DNA of 64,000 bases from Sphaerisporangium fuscum. GTDB taxonomy: Bacteria; Actinomycetota; Actinomycetes; Streptosporangiales; Streptosporangiaceae. Below, in pieces: positions 9,045-17,900 of this stretch (positions are counted from its first letter, which is position 1; every line of letters starts with the position of its first letter). The stretch lies in the NCBI RefSeq assembly GCF_018531465.1, contig NZ_JAHDTF010000033.1:1-64000 (forward strand), in the 5' to 3' direction. The notes beneath the pieces are model-generated. The model made no database searches, was not told the DNA's origin, and was given only the letters and a program-made list of their open reading frames with translations. The translations under genes were made by a program, and so were the position numbers.

Positions 9045-10178
9045 ATGGTGCACACTACCCCGCTTGTGCGGCGGTCGTTGTTCCTGCACGCGCCGATCCG
9101 GCGCAAGCCACGCCTGGTGTTGGCGCAGATGCTGGAACTGGTGGACGACGACACGCCGCCGGACGGCCCGGACGGTCCTGTCGCCGTTCTGGAGCGGCGA
9201 CTGGCCGACCTGCTCGGCAAGGAGGCTGCGCTGTTCTTCCCGAGCGGGACGATGGCCCAGCAGGTCGCGCTGCGCGTCCACGCCGACCGGCGCGGACGCC
9301 GCGCATTCGCCGCCCATCCACAATCGCATCTGGACATTTGGGAGGAACAGGGCTACAACGCCGTTCACGGTCTGTGGCTGCGTCGCACCGGCGACCCGCA
9401 CGAGCTGATGACGGCCGCGGATCTGGCGGCCGCGGTCAGCGAGCCGCTCGCGGCGGCCGTCTGGGAACTACCGCAGCGCGACCTCGGCGGTCTGCTTCCG
9501 GAATGGGAGGATCTGCGCGAGCAGGTCGAGCTCGTACGAGCCGCCGGCGCCGCCGCGCACCTGGACGGCGCCCGGCTGTGGGAGGCCCAGACCTACTACC
9601 GGCGGCCGTTCGACCAGATCGCCGCCCTGTTCGACACCGTGTACGTCTCCCTCTACAAGAGTCTGCAGGGGGTACGCGGCGCCGTACTCGCCGCGGACGC
9701 CGCCACGATTCGTACCGCCCAGGTGTGGCGGCAGCGCCTCGGCGGCGGCATTCGCGACGCCTGGCCTCTCGCCCTGGCCGCCCTGGTCCACCTCGATGAT
9801 CTGACCGCACGCATGCCCGCCTACCGCGAGCACGCGATCGCCATCGCGGCGGCCATCAACGCCGACGGAGCCGCCCGCGCCCACCCCACCCCGCCGCAGA
9901 CCCCGCTGTTCCACATCCACCTGCCCGTCCCCAAGCGGGCGGTAGAGCAGGCCGGTGCCGAGATCCTCGCGGAACACGGCATCCAGCTGTGGGGCCGGGT
10001 ACGCTCCGCCCCCGATCCCGGCCGGTGCAGCTTCGAGGTCAGCGTCGGCGAGAACGCCATGGAGTTCACCCCCGACGAGGTCGTCGCCCTCATCCGCGAC
10101 CTGCTGGCCCGGGCGGAGACAGCCCGCCACCGAACGCTGAGACCAGACCGACAGAGTGAACCACCAAACATGCGATGA
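9045..10178 (+). CDS. Low-specificity threonine aldolase / beta-eliminating lyase family, PLP-dependent
   Basis: A 377-residue fold-type I PLP enzyme. 'EAALFFPSGTMAQQVALRVH' is the phosphate-side region of threonine aldolase-like enzymes, 'AAAHLDGARLWEAQ' carries the PLP-interacting Asp, and 'DTVYVSLYKSLQGVRGAVL' carries the Schiff-base Lys. It would cleave a beta-hydroxy amino acid or a similar substrate. ATG 9045 follows AAGGAAG at 9031-9037. The last 20 or so residues are polar and look non-conserved. Transcribed away from the deacetylase/amine oxidase pair and probably on the same regulatory circuit. Confidence 0.82.
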   Translation: MVHTTPLVRRSLFLHAPIRRKPRLVLAQMLELVDDDTPPDGPDGPVAVLERRLADLLGKEAALFFPSGTMAQQVALRVHADRRGRRAFAAHPQSHLDIWEEQGYNAVHGLWLRRTGDPHELMTAADLAAAVSEPLAAAVWELPQRDLGGLLPEWEDLREQVELVRAAGAAAHLDGARLWEAQTYYRRPFDQIAALFDTVYVSLYKSLQGVRGAVLAADAATIRTAQVWRQRLGGGIRDAWPLALAALVHLDDLTARMPAYREHAIAIAAAINADGAARAHPTPPQTPLFHIHLPVPKRAVEQAGAEILAEHGIQLWGRVRSAPDPGRCSFEVSVGENAMEFTPDEVVALIRDLLARAETARHRTLRPDRQSEPPNMR

Positions 10179-10424
10179 GGACAGCGCTGTGGTGCGTAGT
10201 GTCCGGCAAAGACCCTGTTGACCGCTCTGCCGCTCATATGCCCTACGCTCGATGTCGCAGTGTGACCTGTGTGGCAGCAGCGTGAGAGGCCGGTCACCCC
10301 CCAGCGCGGCTACCCGGCATCCGTCCGGTACGGCGAAGGTGTACCACACCTGCGGCCGGCTCGACGGCGCCCTGGTCCGACTTGCTGTTCGCTGAGGTAT
10401 GAATACACGCATCATTGGAGAATC

Positions 10425-11468
10425 GTGCTCACCGTCAATGCGTACGCCGCCACGTCCGCGACCGAACCGCTCGCCCCGACCACGATCGAGCGTCGTGACG
10501 TCGGCCCGCACGATGTTCTCATCGAGATCAAGTACACCGGCATCTGTCACTCCGACATCCACCACGTCCGTGGCGAGTGGGGTCCGGCGGACTACCCGGT
10601 GGCCCCCGGCCACGAGATCGCCGGAATCGTCGTCGAGGTCGGCTCCGAGGTCACCAAGCACGCCGTCGGCGACCGCGTCGGCGTGGGCTGCATGGTCGAC
10701 TCCTGCGGCGAGTGCGTCAACTGCCGCAAGGGCGAGGAGCAGTACTGCCTCGCGGGGAACACCGGCACCTACGGCTCCGTCGACGCGGACGGCAACCCCA
10801 CCCAGGGCGGCTACTCCACCCACATCGTCGTCACCGAGGACTTCGTCCTCAAGATTCCCCAGGGCATCGAGCTCGACGCCGCCGCGCCGCTGCTGTGCGC
10901 CGGCATCACGACGTACTCGCCGCTGAGCCACTGGGGCGCCGGCCCCGGCAAGAAGGTCGCCGTCGTCGGCCTCGGCGGGCTCGGCCACATGGCCGTCAAG
11001 CTCGCGCACGCGATGGGCGCCGAGGTCACCGTGCTGTCGCAGTCGCTGAAGAAGCAGGACGACGGTCTGCGCCTGGGCGCCGACCACTACTACGCCACCA
11101 GCGACCCGGAGACGTTCGACAAGCTGGCCGGCTCCTTCGACCTCATCGTGAACACGGTCAGCGCGAAGATCGACCTGGACGCCTACCTGTCGCTGCTGGC
11201 GGTGGACGGCGCCCTGGTGAACGTCGGCGCTCCCCCGGAGCCGCTGTCGGTCAACGCGTTCTCCCTCATCGGAGGCCGCCGGTCGTTCGCCGGTTCCCTG
11301 ATCGGCGGCATCCGCGAGACCCAGGAGATGCTCGACTTCTGCGCCGAACACCACCTCGGCGCCGAGATCGAGGTCATCCCGGCCGACAAGATCAACGAGG
11401 CGTACGAGCGCGTGCTGGCCTCCGACGTGCGCTACCGCTTCGTGATCGACATCTCGACCCTGAGCTGA
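10425..11468 (+). CDS. Zinc-dependent NAD(P) alcohol dehydrogenase (cinnamyl alcohol dehydrogenase-like)
   Basis: A 347-residue medium-chain dehydrogenase. The catalytic zinc site is seen in 'TGICHSDIHH' and 'APGHEIAG', the structural zinc site as four Cys in 'DSCGECVNCRKGEEQYC', and the coenzyme motif as 'VVGLGGLGHMAVKLA'. It most resembles YahK/AdhC-type aldehyde reductases of the CAD group. GTG 10425 is chosen: GGAG lies 5 bases upstream and the protein then begins like other family members, whereas the upstream in-frame ATG adds 52 unrelated residues. It converges on the SDR gene with 7 bases between stops. Confidence 0.9.
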   Translation: MLTVNAYAATSATEPLAPTTIERRDVGPHDVLIEIKYTGICHSDIHHVRGEWGPADYPVAPGHEIAGIVVEVGSEVTKHAVGDRVGVGCMVDSCGECVNCRKGEEQYCLAGNTGTYGSVDADGNPTQGGYSTHIVVTEDFVLKIPQGIELDAAAPLLCAGITTYSPLSHWGAGPGKKVAVVGLGGLGHMAVKLAHAMGAEVTVLSQSLKKQDDGLRLGADHYYATSDPETFDKLAGSFDLIVNTVSAKIDLDAYLSLLAVDGALVNVGAPPEPLSVNAFSLIGGRRSFAGSLIGGIRETQEMLDFCAEHHLGAEIEVIPADKINEAYERVLASDVRYRFVIDISTLS

Positions 11469-11475
11469 CCCACTC

Positions 11476-12468
11476 TCAGTCTCCCCAGGGCTGACCGCCG
11501 ACTCCGCGTCGTCCGTGTACGGGTTCGCCTGCCGTCTGGAGCAGGCCTTCGGAAAGGGCCCACAGGCGGGCGGCGCGGGCGGGGTCCAGCGCGTACGGGA
11601 GGTAGTGGCCGCGCGGCGGTGGGCCGTCGCCGTGCCATGGCCGGGCGACCGCGCAGTCCTCCAGATAGCGGCCGCCGACACCGGACAGCTCGGGCGCCGT
11701 CGCGGCCCACACCGAGGTCGCCGCCCCCTGTTCCGCCGTCTTCCACTCGGCGTTCGGCCAGCCGCGGGCCGTACGTTCCTCCTGGCTCATGTGCCGCTGC
11801 AAGCCGGTGGCGATCGCGCCGGGCATGACCGCGTTGGCGGTGATGCCCGAGGGCGCGTACCTGTCGTGGAAAGCCACTGCGAACAGCGCGTTGGCCGTCT
11901 TGGACTGTCCGTACGCCTCCCACGGGTCGTATGGGCGGGCCGTGTAGTTGGGGTCGTCGAAGTCCACGTCGGATCGGCGGTGCGCACTGGAGGACAGAAC
12001 GACCACCCGGGCGCCGTCCGCCCTCAGCATGCTCGGCAGCAGGCCCACGGCGAACGCGAAGTGGCCGAGGTGGTTCGTGCCGAACTGCAGCTCGAAGCCG
12101 TCCTCGGTCCGGGTCAGCGGCGGGGCCATGACCGCGGCGTTGGCGACGAGGATATGGCAGGGCTTGCCGGTCGCGTTGTGCCGGTCGGCCCAGCCCGTGA
12201 CCGACGCCAGTGAGGCCAGGTCGAGGTGGCGGAACACCACCGGGCCGCCGTTCGCGTCGGCCGTCAGCTTCGCGGCCGCCGCTTCGCCCCGCGCCCGGTC
12301 CCGGCCGGCGATGACCACGCGCGCCCCGGCGGCGGCGAGCGCCCGCGCCGTCTCGTACCCGATCCCGCCGCTGCCGCCGGTGACGATGGCCTCCCGTCCC
12401 GTCAGGTCGACGCCGGCGACGGCCTCCAGCGCCGTCCGGCTCCGCCCGCCGCTCACCGGGCCAACCAT
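11476..12468 (-). CDS. SDR family oxidoreductase (retinol dehydrogenase/protochlorophyllide reductase-like)
   Basis: A 330-residue SDR. The cofactor site is 'VTGGSGGIGYETARALAAAG', then 'LVANAAVMAPP', the marker 'FGTNHLGHFA', and the active site 'YGQSKTANALFA' (Tyr-x3-Lys). Length and motifs fit the RDH/WW-oxidoreductase-like group often found beside MmyB-type regulators. ATG 12468 lies inside the end of the upstream membrane gene, a 16-base overlap, so the two are co-translated. Confidence 0.87.
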   Translation of the reverse strand: MVGPVSGGRSRTALEAVAGVDLTGREAIVTGGSGGIGYETARALAAAGARVVIAGRDRARGEAAAAKLTADANGGPVVFRHLDLASLASVTGWADRHNATGKPCHILVANAAVMAPPLTRTEDGFELQFGTNHLGHFAFAVGLLPSMLRADGARVVVLSSSAHRRSDVDFDDPNYTARPYDPWEAYGQSKTANALFAVAFHDRYAPSGITANAVMPGAIATGLQRHMSQEERTARGWPNAEWKTAEQGAATSVWAATAPELSGVGGRYLEDCAVARPWHGDGPPPRGHYLPYALDPARAARLWALSEGLLQTAGEPVHGRRGVGGQPWGD

Positions 12469-12683
12469 GCGCCGAAGATCCGATGCAGCAGTGGGACGAC
12501 GATCCACAGCATCACCGCGACCATGACCGGGACGATGATCGCGAACCGTCCGTACAGCGGCAGGCGTGCCAGCACGGGTTCGGCGATCGAGACGCTGACG
12601 GTGATCACCGGGTACAGCGTCAGGACGATCAGCAACCACAACTTCCACCGGACCGGACCCACCGGCCTCGAAGATTCCGTCAT
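12453..12683 (-). CDS. Small two-helix membrane protein
   Basis: A 76-residue protein with two predicted transmembrane helices: 'KLWLLIVLTLYPVITVSV' and 'FAIIVPVMVAVMLWIVVPLL', with short polar ends. ATG 12683 is preceded by a GAAGG ribosome site. It resembles the small antibiotic-biosynthesis-monooxygenase-linked membrane proteins of actinomycetes, but I assign no function. It overlaps the downstream SDR start by 16 bases. Confidence 0.75.
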   Translation of the reverse strand: MTESSRPVGPVRWKLWLLIVLTLYPVITVSVSIAEPVLARLPLYGRFAIIVPVMVAVMLWIVVPLLHRIFGAWLAR

Positions 12684-12996
12684 GCGGCTCAGCCTTCTCG
12701 GTGTGGCCGGGCCGGACCAGGCCGGTCGATACCTAGCAATACGACTGCCAGGCTCGGCCTCCTCACCGCGGCACAAGGCCCTTTCCCCACCGACCAGGCA
12801 GCTCAGGGGCAAGCAGCCCTGGAACGGCCGCGCACACGCACGGCTTCCAGCGGATCGCATCGGGCTGGTCGGTGTGGAAGGACAGGCGCACGGCGCCGTG
12901 ACGGGAACCGCCATCGAACGGCTTCCAAGTGACGGTAACGCTTGAAATCGCCCATCTGGCTGGTTGAGCCGCCGGGTCGCCCCCGACAGTCGAGCC
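12684..12996. other. Divergent intergenic region, 313 bp
   Basis: Lies between the leftward membrane-protein/SDR pair and the rightward NmrA gene. It contains the first copy of the 27-bp repeated element. Nothing else is evident. Confidence 0.6.
12733..12759 (+). repeat. 27-bp repeated element, copy A (candidate operator)
   Basis: Starts CTAGCAAT and ends GCCAGGCTCGGCC. It matches copy B (14010-14036) at 25 of 27 positions, and weaker similarity continues a few bases to the left. Lies 50 bases upstream of the membrane-protein ATG. Confidence 0.75.
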
Positions 12997-13878
12997 ATGA
13001 CGAATACGACACAGCACGACACGATCCTGGTCACCGGTGCGACGGGAAACGTCGGGCGTCAGGTCACCATCCAGCTCGCGGAGGCCGGCCTGCCGGTCCG
13101 AGCGATGACACGCAGGCCCGAGAGTGCGAGCATGCCCGAGGGCGTCGAGGTGGTGCGCGGCGATCTCGCGGACGTCGCGGGCCTGGATGCGGTGCTCACC
13201 GGCGCCGCGGCGGTCTTCCTCATGTGGCCCTTCCACGACGCGGACCTCGCCTCCGAGATCATCGGCGCGATCGCCCGTCACGCCCGCCGCGTCGTCCTGC
13301 TGTCCTCGGGTGCCGTCCACGACCACCTGACGCCCGAACAGCACGAGAACGCCGTGGGCCGATCGCACGCCGTCGTGGAACGGCTCGTTGAGGCGTCGGC
13401 GTCGGAATGGACCATCCTCCGGCCGAGCACGTTCGCCGCCAACACCCTGTGGTGGGCTCCCCAGATCCGTGCCGGAGACGTGGTCCGGGGCGCGTTCGGT
13501 GCCGTGCCCATGGTTCCCGTTCACGAGAAGGACATGGCGGAGGTCGCCGTGCGCGCGCTGACCGAGGACGGCCACCACGGCGAGAAGTATCCGCTCACCG
13601 GGCCGCAGGTGCTGACCCAGGCCGAACAGGTCTCCGTCATCGGACAGGCTCTCGGCCGGCCGGTGCGCTGGCTCGAACTGTCCCGCGAGCAGGAGAGGGA
13701 GCGCCTGCTGTCCGACGCAAGCTTCCCCAGCTCGTTCGTGGACGTTCTCCTGGACGGCTACGCCGGGATGCTGGACCGGCCACGCCCCGTCGTGACCGCC
13801 ACAGTCGAGAAACTGACCGGCCACCCCGCCCGCACCCTGCTCGACTGGGCGACCGACCACGCGTCGGATTTCCGCTGA
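12997..13878 (+). CDS. NmrA-family NAD(P)-binding protein
   Basis: A 293-residue atypical SDR. 'ILVTGATGNVGRQVTIQLAE' is the NmrA/extended SDR cofactor site, followed by 'RAMTRRPES', 'RLVEASASEWTILRPSTFAAN' and a C-terminal 'PARTLLDWATDHASDFR' shared almost word for word with the protein at 49244-50080. Members act as NAD(P)H-quinone oxidoreductases, redox sensors or isoflavone reductase-like enzymes. ATG 12997 gives a compact N-terminus. It lies between the two copies of the 27-bp element and next to the XRE regulator, so regulation by that protein is likely. Confidence 0.87.
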   Translation: MTNTTQHDTILVTGATGNVGRQVTIQLAEAGLPVRAMTRRPESASMPEGVEVVRGDLADVAGLDAVLTGAAAVFLMWPFHDADLASEIIGAIARHARRVVLLSSGAVHDHLTPEQHENAVGRSHAVVERLVEASASEWTILRPSTFAANTLWWAPQIRAGDVVRGAFGAVPMVPVHEKDMAEVAVRALTEDGHHGEKYPLTGPQVLTQAEQVSVIGQALGRPVRWLELSREQERERLLSDASFPSSFVDVLLDGYAGMLDRPRPVVTATVEKLTGHPARTLLDWATDHASDFR

Positions 13879-14009
13879 CGCATCCACGGCAGGGCCGCGA
13901 ATCGGCCAACATCGTCTCATGCAGCGGAATCGTCCGGCTCGGGTCGGCACGTTCGGTCAGGTACTGAGCTGACCACGCGCGTAAGAGCCGGGCGATCCGT
14001 GGACGAACA

Positions 14010-14036
14010 CTAGCAATGCGACAGCCAGGCTCGGCC
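14010..14036 (+). repeat. 27-bp repeated element, copy B (candidate operator)
   Basis: Second copy, 26 bases upstream of the XRE regulator ATG. It differs from copy A at two positions. Placement suggests autoregulation of the XRE gene. Confidence 0.75.
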
Positions 14037-14061
14037 GCTCGACGGCTGGCAGAATGGCGGC

Positions 14062-14943
14062 ATGGCGCAGTCGAACGAGCTGGGCGATTTCCTGCGCGCT
14101 CGCCGGGGGCGGCTCCGCCCCGAACAGGTCGGCCTGCCCGGCACCGTCGGCCGTCGCCGGACCCCCGGCCTGCGGCGCGAGGAGCTCGCCGCGCTGGCCG
14201 GCCTCAGCGTCGACTACTACATCCGCCTCGAACAGGGCCGCGAACGCAACCCGAGCCCCGCGGTCGTCCGGGCACTCGCCACCGCCCTGCGCCTCGACCG
14301 CGACGAGACCGCCCACCTGCACGCGCTCACCCACCACGCGGCCGGTCGCCGCCCGAGCCCTCCGCAGGCGTCCCCGACCGCGCCACCCACCGCCATAGCC
14401 CTGCTCGACCGGCTCCGCCCCTGGCCCGCGCTCGTGCTCGCCCGCAACGGCGACGTACTGGCCGCCAACCCCGAAGGCCTCGCCCTGTACGCCGGCCTCG
14501 ACCAGTGGCCCGCGGGCGAACGCAACACCCTGCGCTACGTCTTCACCCATCCCGCCGCCCGCTCGGTCCTCGGCGACTGGTCCGGCACCGCCGCGACCAG
14601 TGTGGCCAACCTGCGTCACAGAACGGCCATCGACCCGGACGCACCGGACCTGTGCGCCATCCGCGACGAGCTCACCGCGGCGAGCGAGGAGTTCCGCCTG
14701 CTCTGGAACCGCCACGACGTACGCCCCCGGCGAAGCGGCGCCAAGACCTTCCACCACCCCGCGGTCGGCGACCTCGTGCTGTCCCACCAGAGCTGGCACC
14801 TGGACGACTCCTCCGTGCGCCTGAGCCTCTACCAACCGGAACCGGAGCACCAGGACCAACTGCGCCTGCTGGCACTGAGCCTCGCCCCATCCCGATCACC
14901 CGACGACGGCGGGCACCGGACCCTCGGCCCGATCACCCCCTAG
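14062..14943 (+). CDS. XRE-family regulator with MmyB-like ligand-binding domain
   Basis: A 293-residue protein. An N-terminal helix-turn-helix ('GLRREELAALAGLSVDYYIRLEQGR') is followed by the MmyB-like LBD ('RPWPALVLARNGDVLAANPEG', 'RNTLRYVFTHPAARSVLGDW', 'KTFHHPAVGDLVLSHQSWHL'). MmyB-type regulators bind a fatty-acid-like ligand and typically control a nearby dehydrogenase gene. Here the SDR and NmrA genes lie just upstream, and copies of a shared 27-bp element precede both regulons. Ends at TAG followed by a hairpin. Confidence 0.9.
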   Translation: MAQSNELGDFLRARRGRLRPEQVGLPGTVGRRRTPGLRREELAALAGLSVDYYIRLEQGRERNPSPAVVRALATALRLDRDETAHLHALTHHAAGRRPSPPQASPTAPPTAIALLDRLRPWPALVLARNGDVLAANPEGLALYAGLDQWPAGERNTLRYVFTHPAARSVLGDWSGTAATSVANLRHRTAIDPDAPDLCAIRDELTAASEEFRLLWNRHDVRPRRSGAKTFHHPAVGDLVLSHQSWHLDDSSVRLSLYQPEPEHQDQLRLLALSLAPSRSPDDGGHRTLGPITP

Positions 14944-14953
14944 GCGTACGGGC

Positions 14954-14978
14954 CGCTGCTCGACAGGCACGAGCAGCG
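14954..14978 (+). terminator. Hairpin after the XRE gene
   Basis: Perfect 9-bp arms (CGCTGCTCG and its complement) around a 7-base loop, 10 bases after the stop. Confidence 0.65.
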
Positions 14979-15055
14979 ACCGCGCGCGTGAAGGGAACGG
15001 GACGACCGACAGTGTGCAGATCGGCATCCACGATGGACGAAGTGGACCGGGGTGG

Positions 15056-15940
15056 TCAGGCCCAGGGATCGAAGGGGATGCCGCTCGGCTTCGCTCGCGA
15101 GAGCAGGTCCCCGAACCTCCCATCATTGATCTTGATGGTCGCGGCACCGAAGTCCGCGCTCATCAACCTGTCGCGCAGCGAGGTGCTGGGCCAGCCGTTC
15201 CAGTCCACGAGCGGCGGATAGCGCCAGTCGTGGTAGTGGTTCTCCGGCGGTTCGTCGTTACCGTTGGCCAACCGGAAGAAGTGCGTGGACGCCCCGTCCT
15301 TGTGGTAGACGACCTTCGGATGCGACCCGTCGAAACGCACCTGGGAGCGCGTGTACGTCACGACACCGCTGTGCTGCGTGGTCGACACGTACTCCACCTG
15401 GTTGGACGCCTGGTCGATCCAGGAGATGACGTGCTCCCAGTCGTGCCGGTGACCGCCGAGGCTGATGCCGGGCAGCGCCTGGTCCTTCTCGAAGTAACTC
15501 GCGTACACGACGGCACACCAACCGTTGTTGCACTTGGACCGGGCGTAGGTCTGCGAGTTGTCCAGGTCGGACTGGTCGCGACAGTTCCCGTTGACCGCAC
15601 CGGTCGGCTTCAGCCCCGGAGCAAGGGTCCCGTCGGGCCCGATGGCCGGGGTGGCATAGCAGCCGTCACCGTCATAGTCATAGGCCGGCGAGAACGACGC
15701 CTCGTACCCGCCAGCGGATTGGGGAAGGTTATGCGGCGGCTCAGCGTAGGCCACCGCCGCGGGAACCACGACTCCGAGAGCAGCGACACCGAGCACGATC
15801 GCGAGCCGGGAACGCTCGCGCCTTGTCGTGCGTCTTGTTGGGGAAGATGTCCTCCTCTCTCGCCTGGTCACTGACTTCGATGCCCTCGCGGATAACGACA
15901 GTCTTCGCATTCGTCCGCTTTCTCGAAGGACCAACTCCAT
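15056..15940 (-). CDS. Secreted NPP1 / necrosis-inducing-like protein (NLP family)
   Basis: A 294-residue protein. The hallmark heptapeptide GHRHDWE is at about 163-169, flanked by family segments such as 'YAIY-like' strands ('WCAVVYASYFEKDQ') and 'HDWRYPPLVDWNGW'. A long basic N-region is followed by a hydrophobic core 'LAIVLGVAALGVVVPAAVAYA' and a likely signal-peptide cut after AYA. The start is uncertain: ATG 15940, ATG 15910 or GTG 15871 are all in frame and none has a strong ribosome site. NLP proteins of plant pathogens bind membrane sphingolipids and kill dicot cells; many actinomycete members have no known role. Confidence 0.85.
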   Translation of the reverse strand: MELVLRESGRMRRLSLSARASKSVTRRERRTSSPTRRTTRRERSRLAIVLGVAALGVVVPAAVAYAEPPHNLPQSAGGYEASFSPAYDYDGDGCYATPAIGPDGTLAPGLKPTGAVNGNCRDQSDLDNSQTYARSKCNNGWCAVVYASYFEKDQALPGISLGGHRHDWEHVISWIDQASNQVEYVSTTQHSGVVTYTRSQVRFDGSHPKVVYHKDGASTHFFRLANGNDEPPENHYHDWRYPPLVDWNGWPSTSLRDRLMSADFGAATIKINDGRFGDLLSRAKPSGIPFDPWA

Positions 15941-16321
15941 GACCTGCGTCGCGTCGGCGTGGTAGGGGATGACGTGTTCTCCACACCAATGTGAGCACGC
16001 CTCGCAGTTTCACGGCACCACGAAACCAACGCTTGATCAAGGTCCTACGACGAGAGGACACCGACATGTAGCGCCTACGACCGAAAGGCCACCCACGAGT
16101 GAATCTCGTGATCCGCCTGCAGAGAAGCCGGCCTCCGGACCGATCCGGGAAGATGGGCGATCGAAGAAAGACCAGGCCGGAGGCGACCGGAGCGCCACCA
16201 TCGTGTCGGCCGTGTCCCGCACGCCCGGCTATTGGCCCGACGCACGCATGACGACGCTCCCCCACGCGAGACACAAGCAGGCCGCCGCCATGATGCCTGC
16301 AAGCCCATCCAACTCACGAAA
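15941..16321. other. Gene-poor region, about 380 bp
   Basis: Lies between the NPP1 gene and the DUF4240 gene, which diverge. Several open frames cross it on both strands but none has a ribosome site, recognisable domain or convincing codon bias. I see no repeat or RNA gene. Confidence 0.5.
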
Positions 16322-16912
16322 ATGTCGGTCCGGACTGCCAAACTCCCCGGCGTGGACACCAGCGAGTACTGGGACTTGATCGAGCGCTCCAGGCTGCACG
16401 CCACCGACCTGGACGACCGGGCCGAGTGGCTCGTGAACGAGCTCGCACGCTTGCCGCTCACCGAGATCGTGGCCTTCCGTCTCCGCCACGCAGAGATCAA
16501 AAAGGCAGCCGACACCTGGACGATGTGGGGCGCCGCCTACCTCATATGCGATGGCTGGTGCTCCGACGACACCTTCTGGTATTTCCAATCCTGGCTGATC
16601 AGCCTGGGCCGAGAGACCTACGAAAGAGCCACGGCCAACCCCGACACCCTGGCCAACGCACCGGAGGTGCAACGCTTCACAACCGATGCCGAAGACCTGG
16701 AGCCCCCGGAATGGGAACTCCTCGACTACGTGGCCGACGAAGCATACGAACGGGCGACCGGCGAGGAAGACGGCTTGGCGCGCACCCTCGAAGAACAAGG
16801 CATCGAACTCCCCATCAACCCCGAACCCCCTGACGACGACCCCGACGCAGGCCAATCCATTAGCGCCCGCAAGCTTCCACTACTCGCCGCACTGCTGCAG
16901 AAGGGCACCTGA
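16322..16912 (+). CDS. DUF4240 domain protein
   Basis: A 196-residue protein beginning 'DTSEYWDLIERSR', with 'WTMWGAAYLICDGWCSDDTFWYFQSWLISLGRE' split by acidic stretches, which is the DUF4240 pattern. The C-terminal third is acidic and low in complexity. ATG 16322 is chosen because the conserved region starts about 12 residues later. Function unknown; members are often scattered in accessory regions of actinomycetes. Confidence 0.8.
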   Translation: MSVRTAKLPGVDTSEYWDLIERSRLHATDLDDRAEWLVNELARLPLTEIVAFRLRHAEIKKAADTWTMWGAAYLICDGWCSDDTFWYFQSWLISLGRETYERATANPDTLANAPEVQRFTTDAEDLEPPEWELLDYVADEAYERATGEEDGLARTLEEQGIELPINPEPPDDDPDAGQSISARKLPLLAALLQKGT

Positions 16913-17114
16913 CCTCGCATCGGCCAGAACTGCTCTCGCCAGAGGCAGGGCCGGTGAGCACGACGGCCACACCTGCCGCGGCTCACCCGGGCAAGGTCAC
17001 GCAGCTTTCACGGGCCCTCGGGTGCGTCCACCGAGAGCTTGACCGCATCGATGCATCCCTGTTCCAGGCTTTCATACGGCCCCCATGTAACGGCCCTTGA
17101 TTGCCGATCACACA

Positions 17115-17783
17115 TCAAACACGGCTGCCGTTCGCCCATACTGTGGAGGTTGCCGTCGCCCAGCTCGGCCACGGAGCTGCGCACGCGCCGTCCGACCTAC
17201 GGCTCGCCTCGCCCGCCGCGGCCTCGCCGCATAGCTTGACCACCCACCACAACACGCCCACCCGCGCGGCAAGGATGAACAGGCCCGGCACTGAATGACC
17301 GTCCACCACGTAGCCGCGAATGTGCAGGAACGACGCCACATGGTCACCGCCAACATCCATCAGCCCACTCAAAATCTTTTGGCTTACTCCGAACGCCAGA
17401 AGGGCCACGAGGCCCAACAGGCAACCGGCCGCGTCCTTGCCCCTGAACCTTCCCTCCTCCTCGGTGACCTTGCGCTCGGTTGATCCCGGACTCCTGCGGT
17501 GAAGGAGCAGGTCGTGGATAGTGCCTCGGAGATCGGCATAGGAGGTGACCGGCCCGAGGTCATCGGCGGCGCCCAGGGCCATACGACAGGCGTCCACGTC
17601 CCCCTCGTAGGCATGGATCAACGCCCGGAGCAGCAGAGGAAGCGGATCGTACGGCTGGTCGACGGCCAGCCGGTCCGTGTACGCACGTGCCCACGGGAAG
17701 CGGCCTTCCTCGCACCGTTTCAGCACATGGGCGACGGCTTCTACCGCAGTCACCGACGGTGACCCCTGCCCGTCCACAGCCAT
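17115..17783 (-). CDS. Hypothetical membrane protein
   Basis: About 222 residues. The N-terminal half is soluble and helical ('VEAVAHVLKRCEEG', 'LLLRALIHAYEGDVDACRMAL', reminiscent of a TPR-like hairpin), then there are two likely membrane helices ('GCLLGLVALLAFGVSQKIL' and 'GLFILAARVGVLWWVVKLC'). The C-terminal 30 residues are basic and Ser/Ala-rich. I do not recognise a family. The start is uncertain: ATG 17783 has no clear ribosome site. Confidence 0.55.
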   Translation of the reverse strand: MAVDGQGSPSVTAVEAVAHVLKRCEEGRFPWARAYTDRLAVDQPYDPLPLLLRALIHAYEGDVDACRMALGAADDLGPVTSYADLRGTIHDLLLHRRSPGSTERKVTEEEGRFRGKDAAGCLLGLVALLAFGVSQKILSGLMDVGGDHVASFLHIRGYVVDGHSVPGLFILAARVGVLWWVVKLCGEAAAGEASRRSDGACAAPWPSWATATSTVWANGSRV

Positions 17784-17900
17784 CGTGACGGTAGATGCAA
17801 CATGTCTTGGCCGATCTGGCCGTAGCCCTAGCAAGGGTGCGAGCCACCGGCCGGTTGTCGAGACTTATCGCCCCTCGGCCAGACGCCCGCCTTCCTGAGA

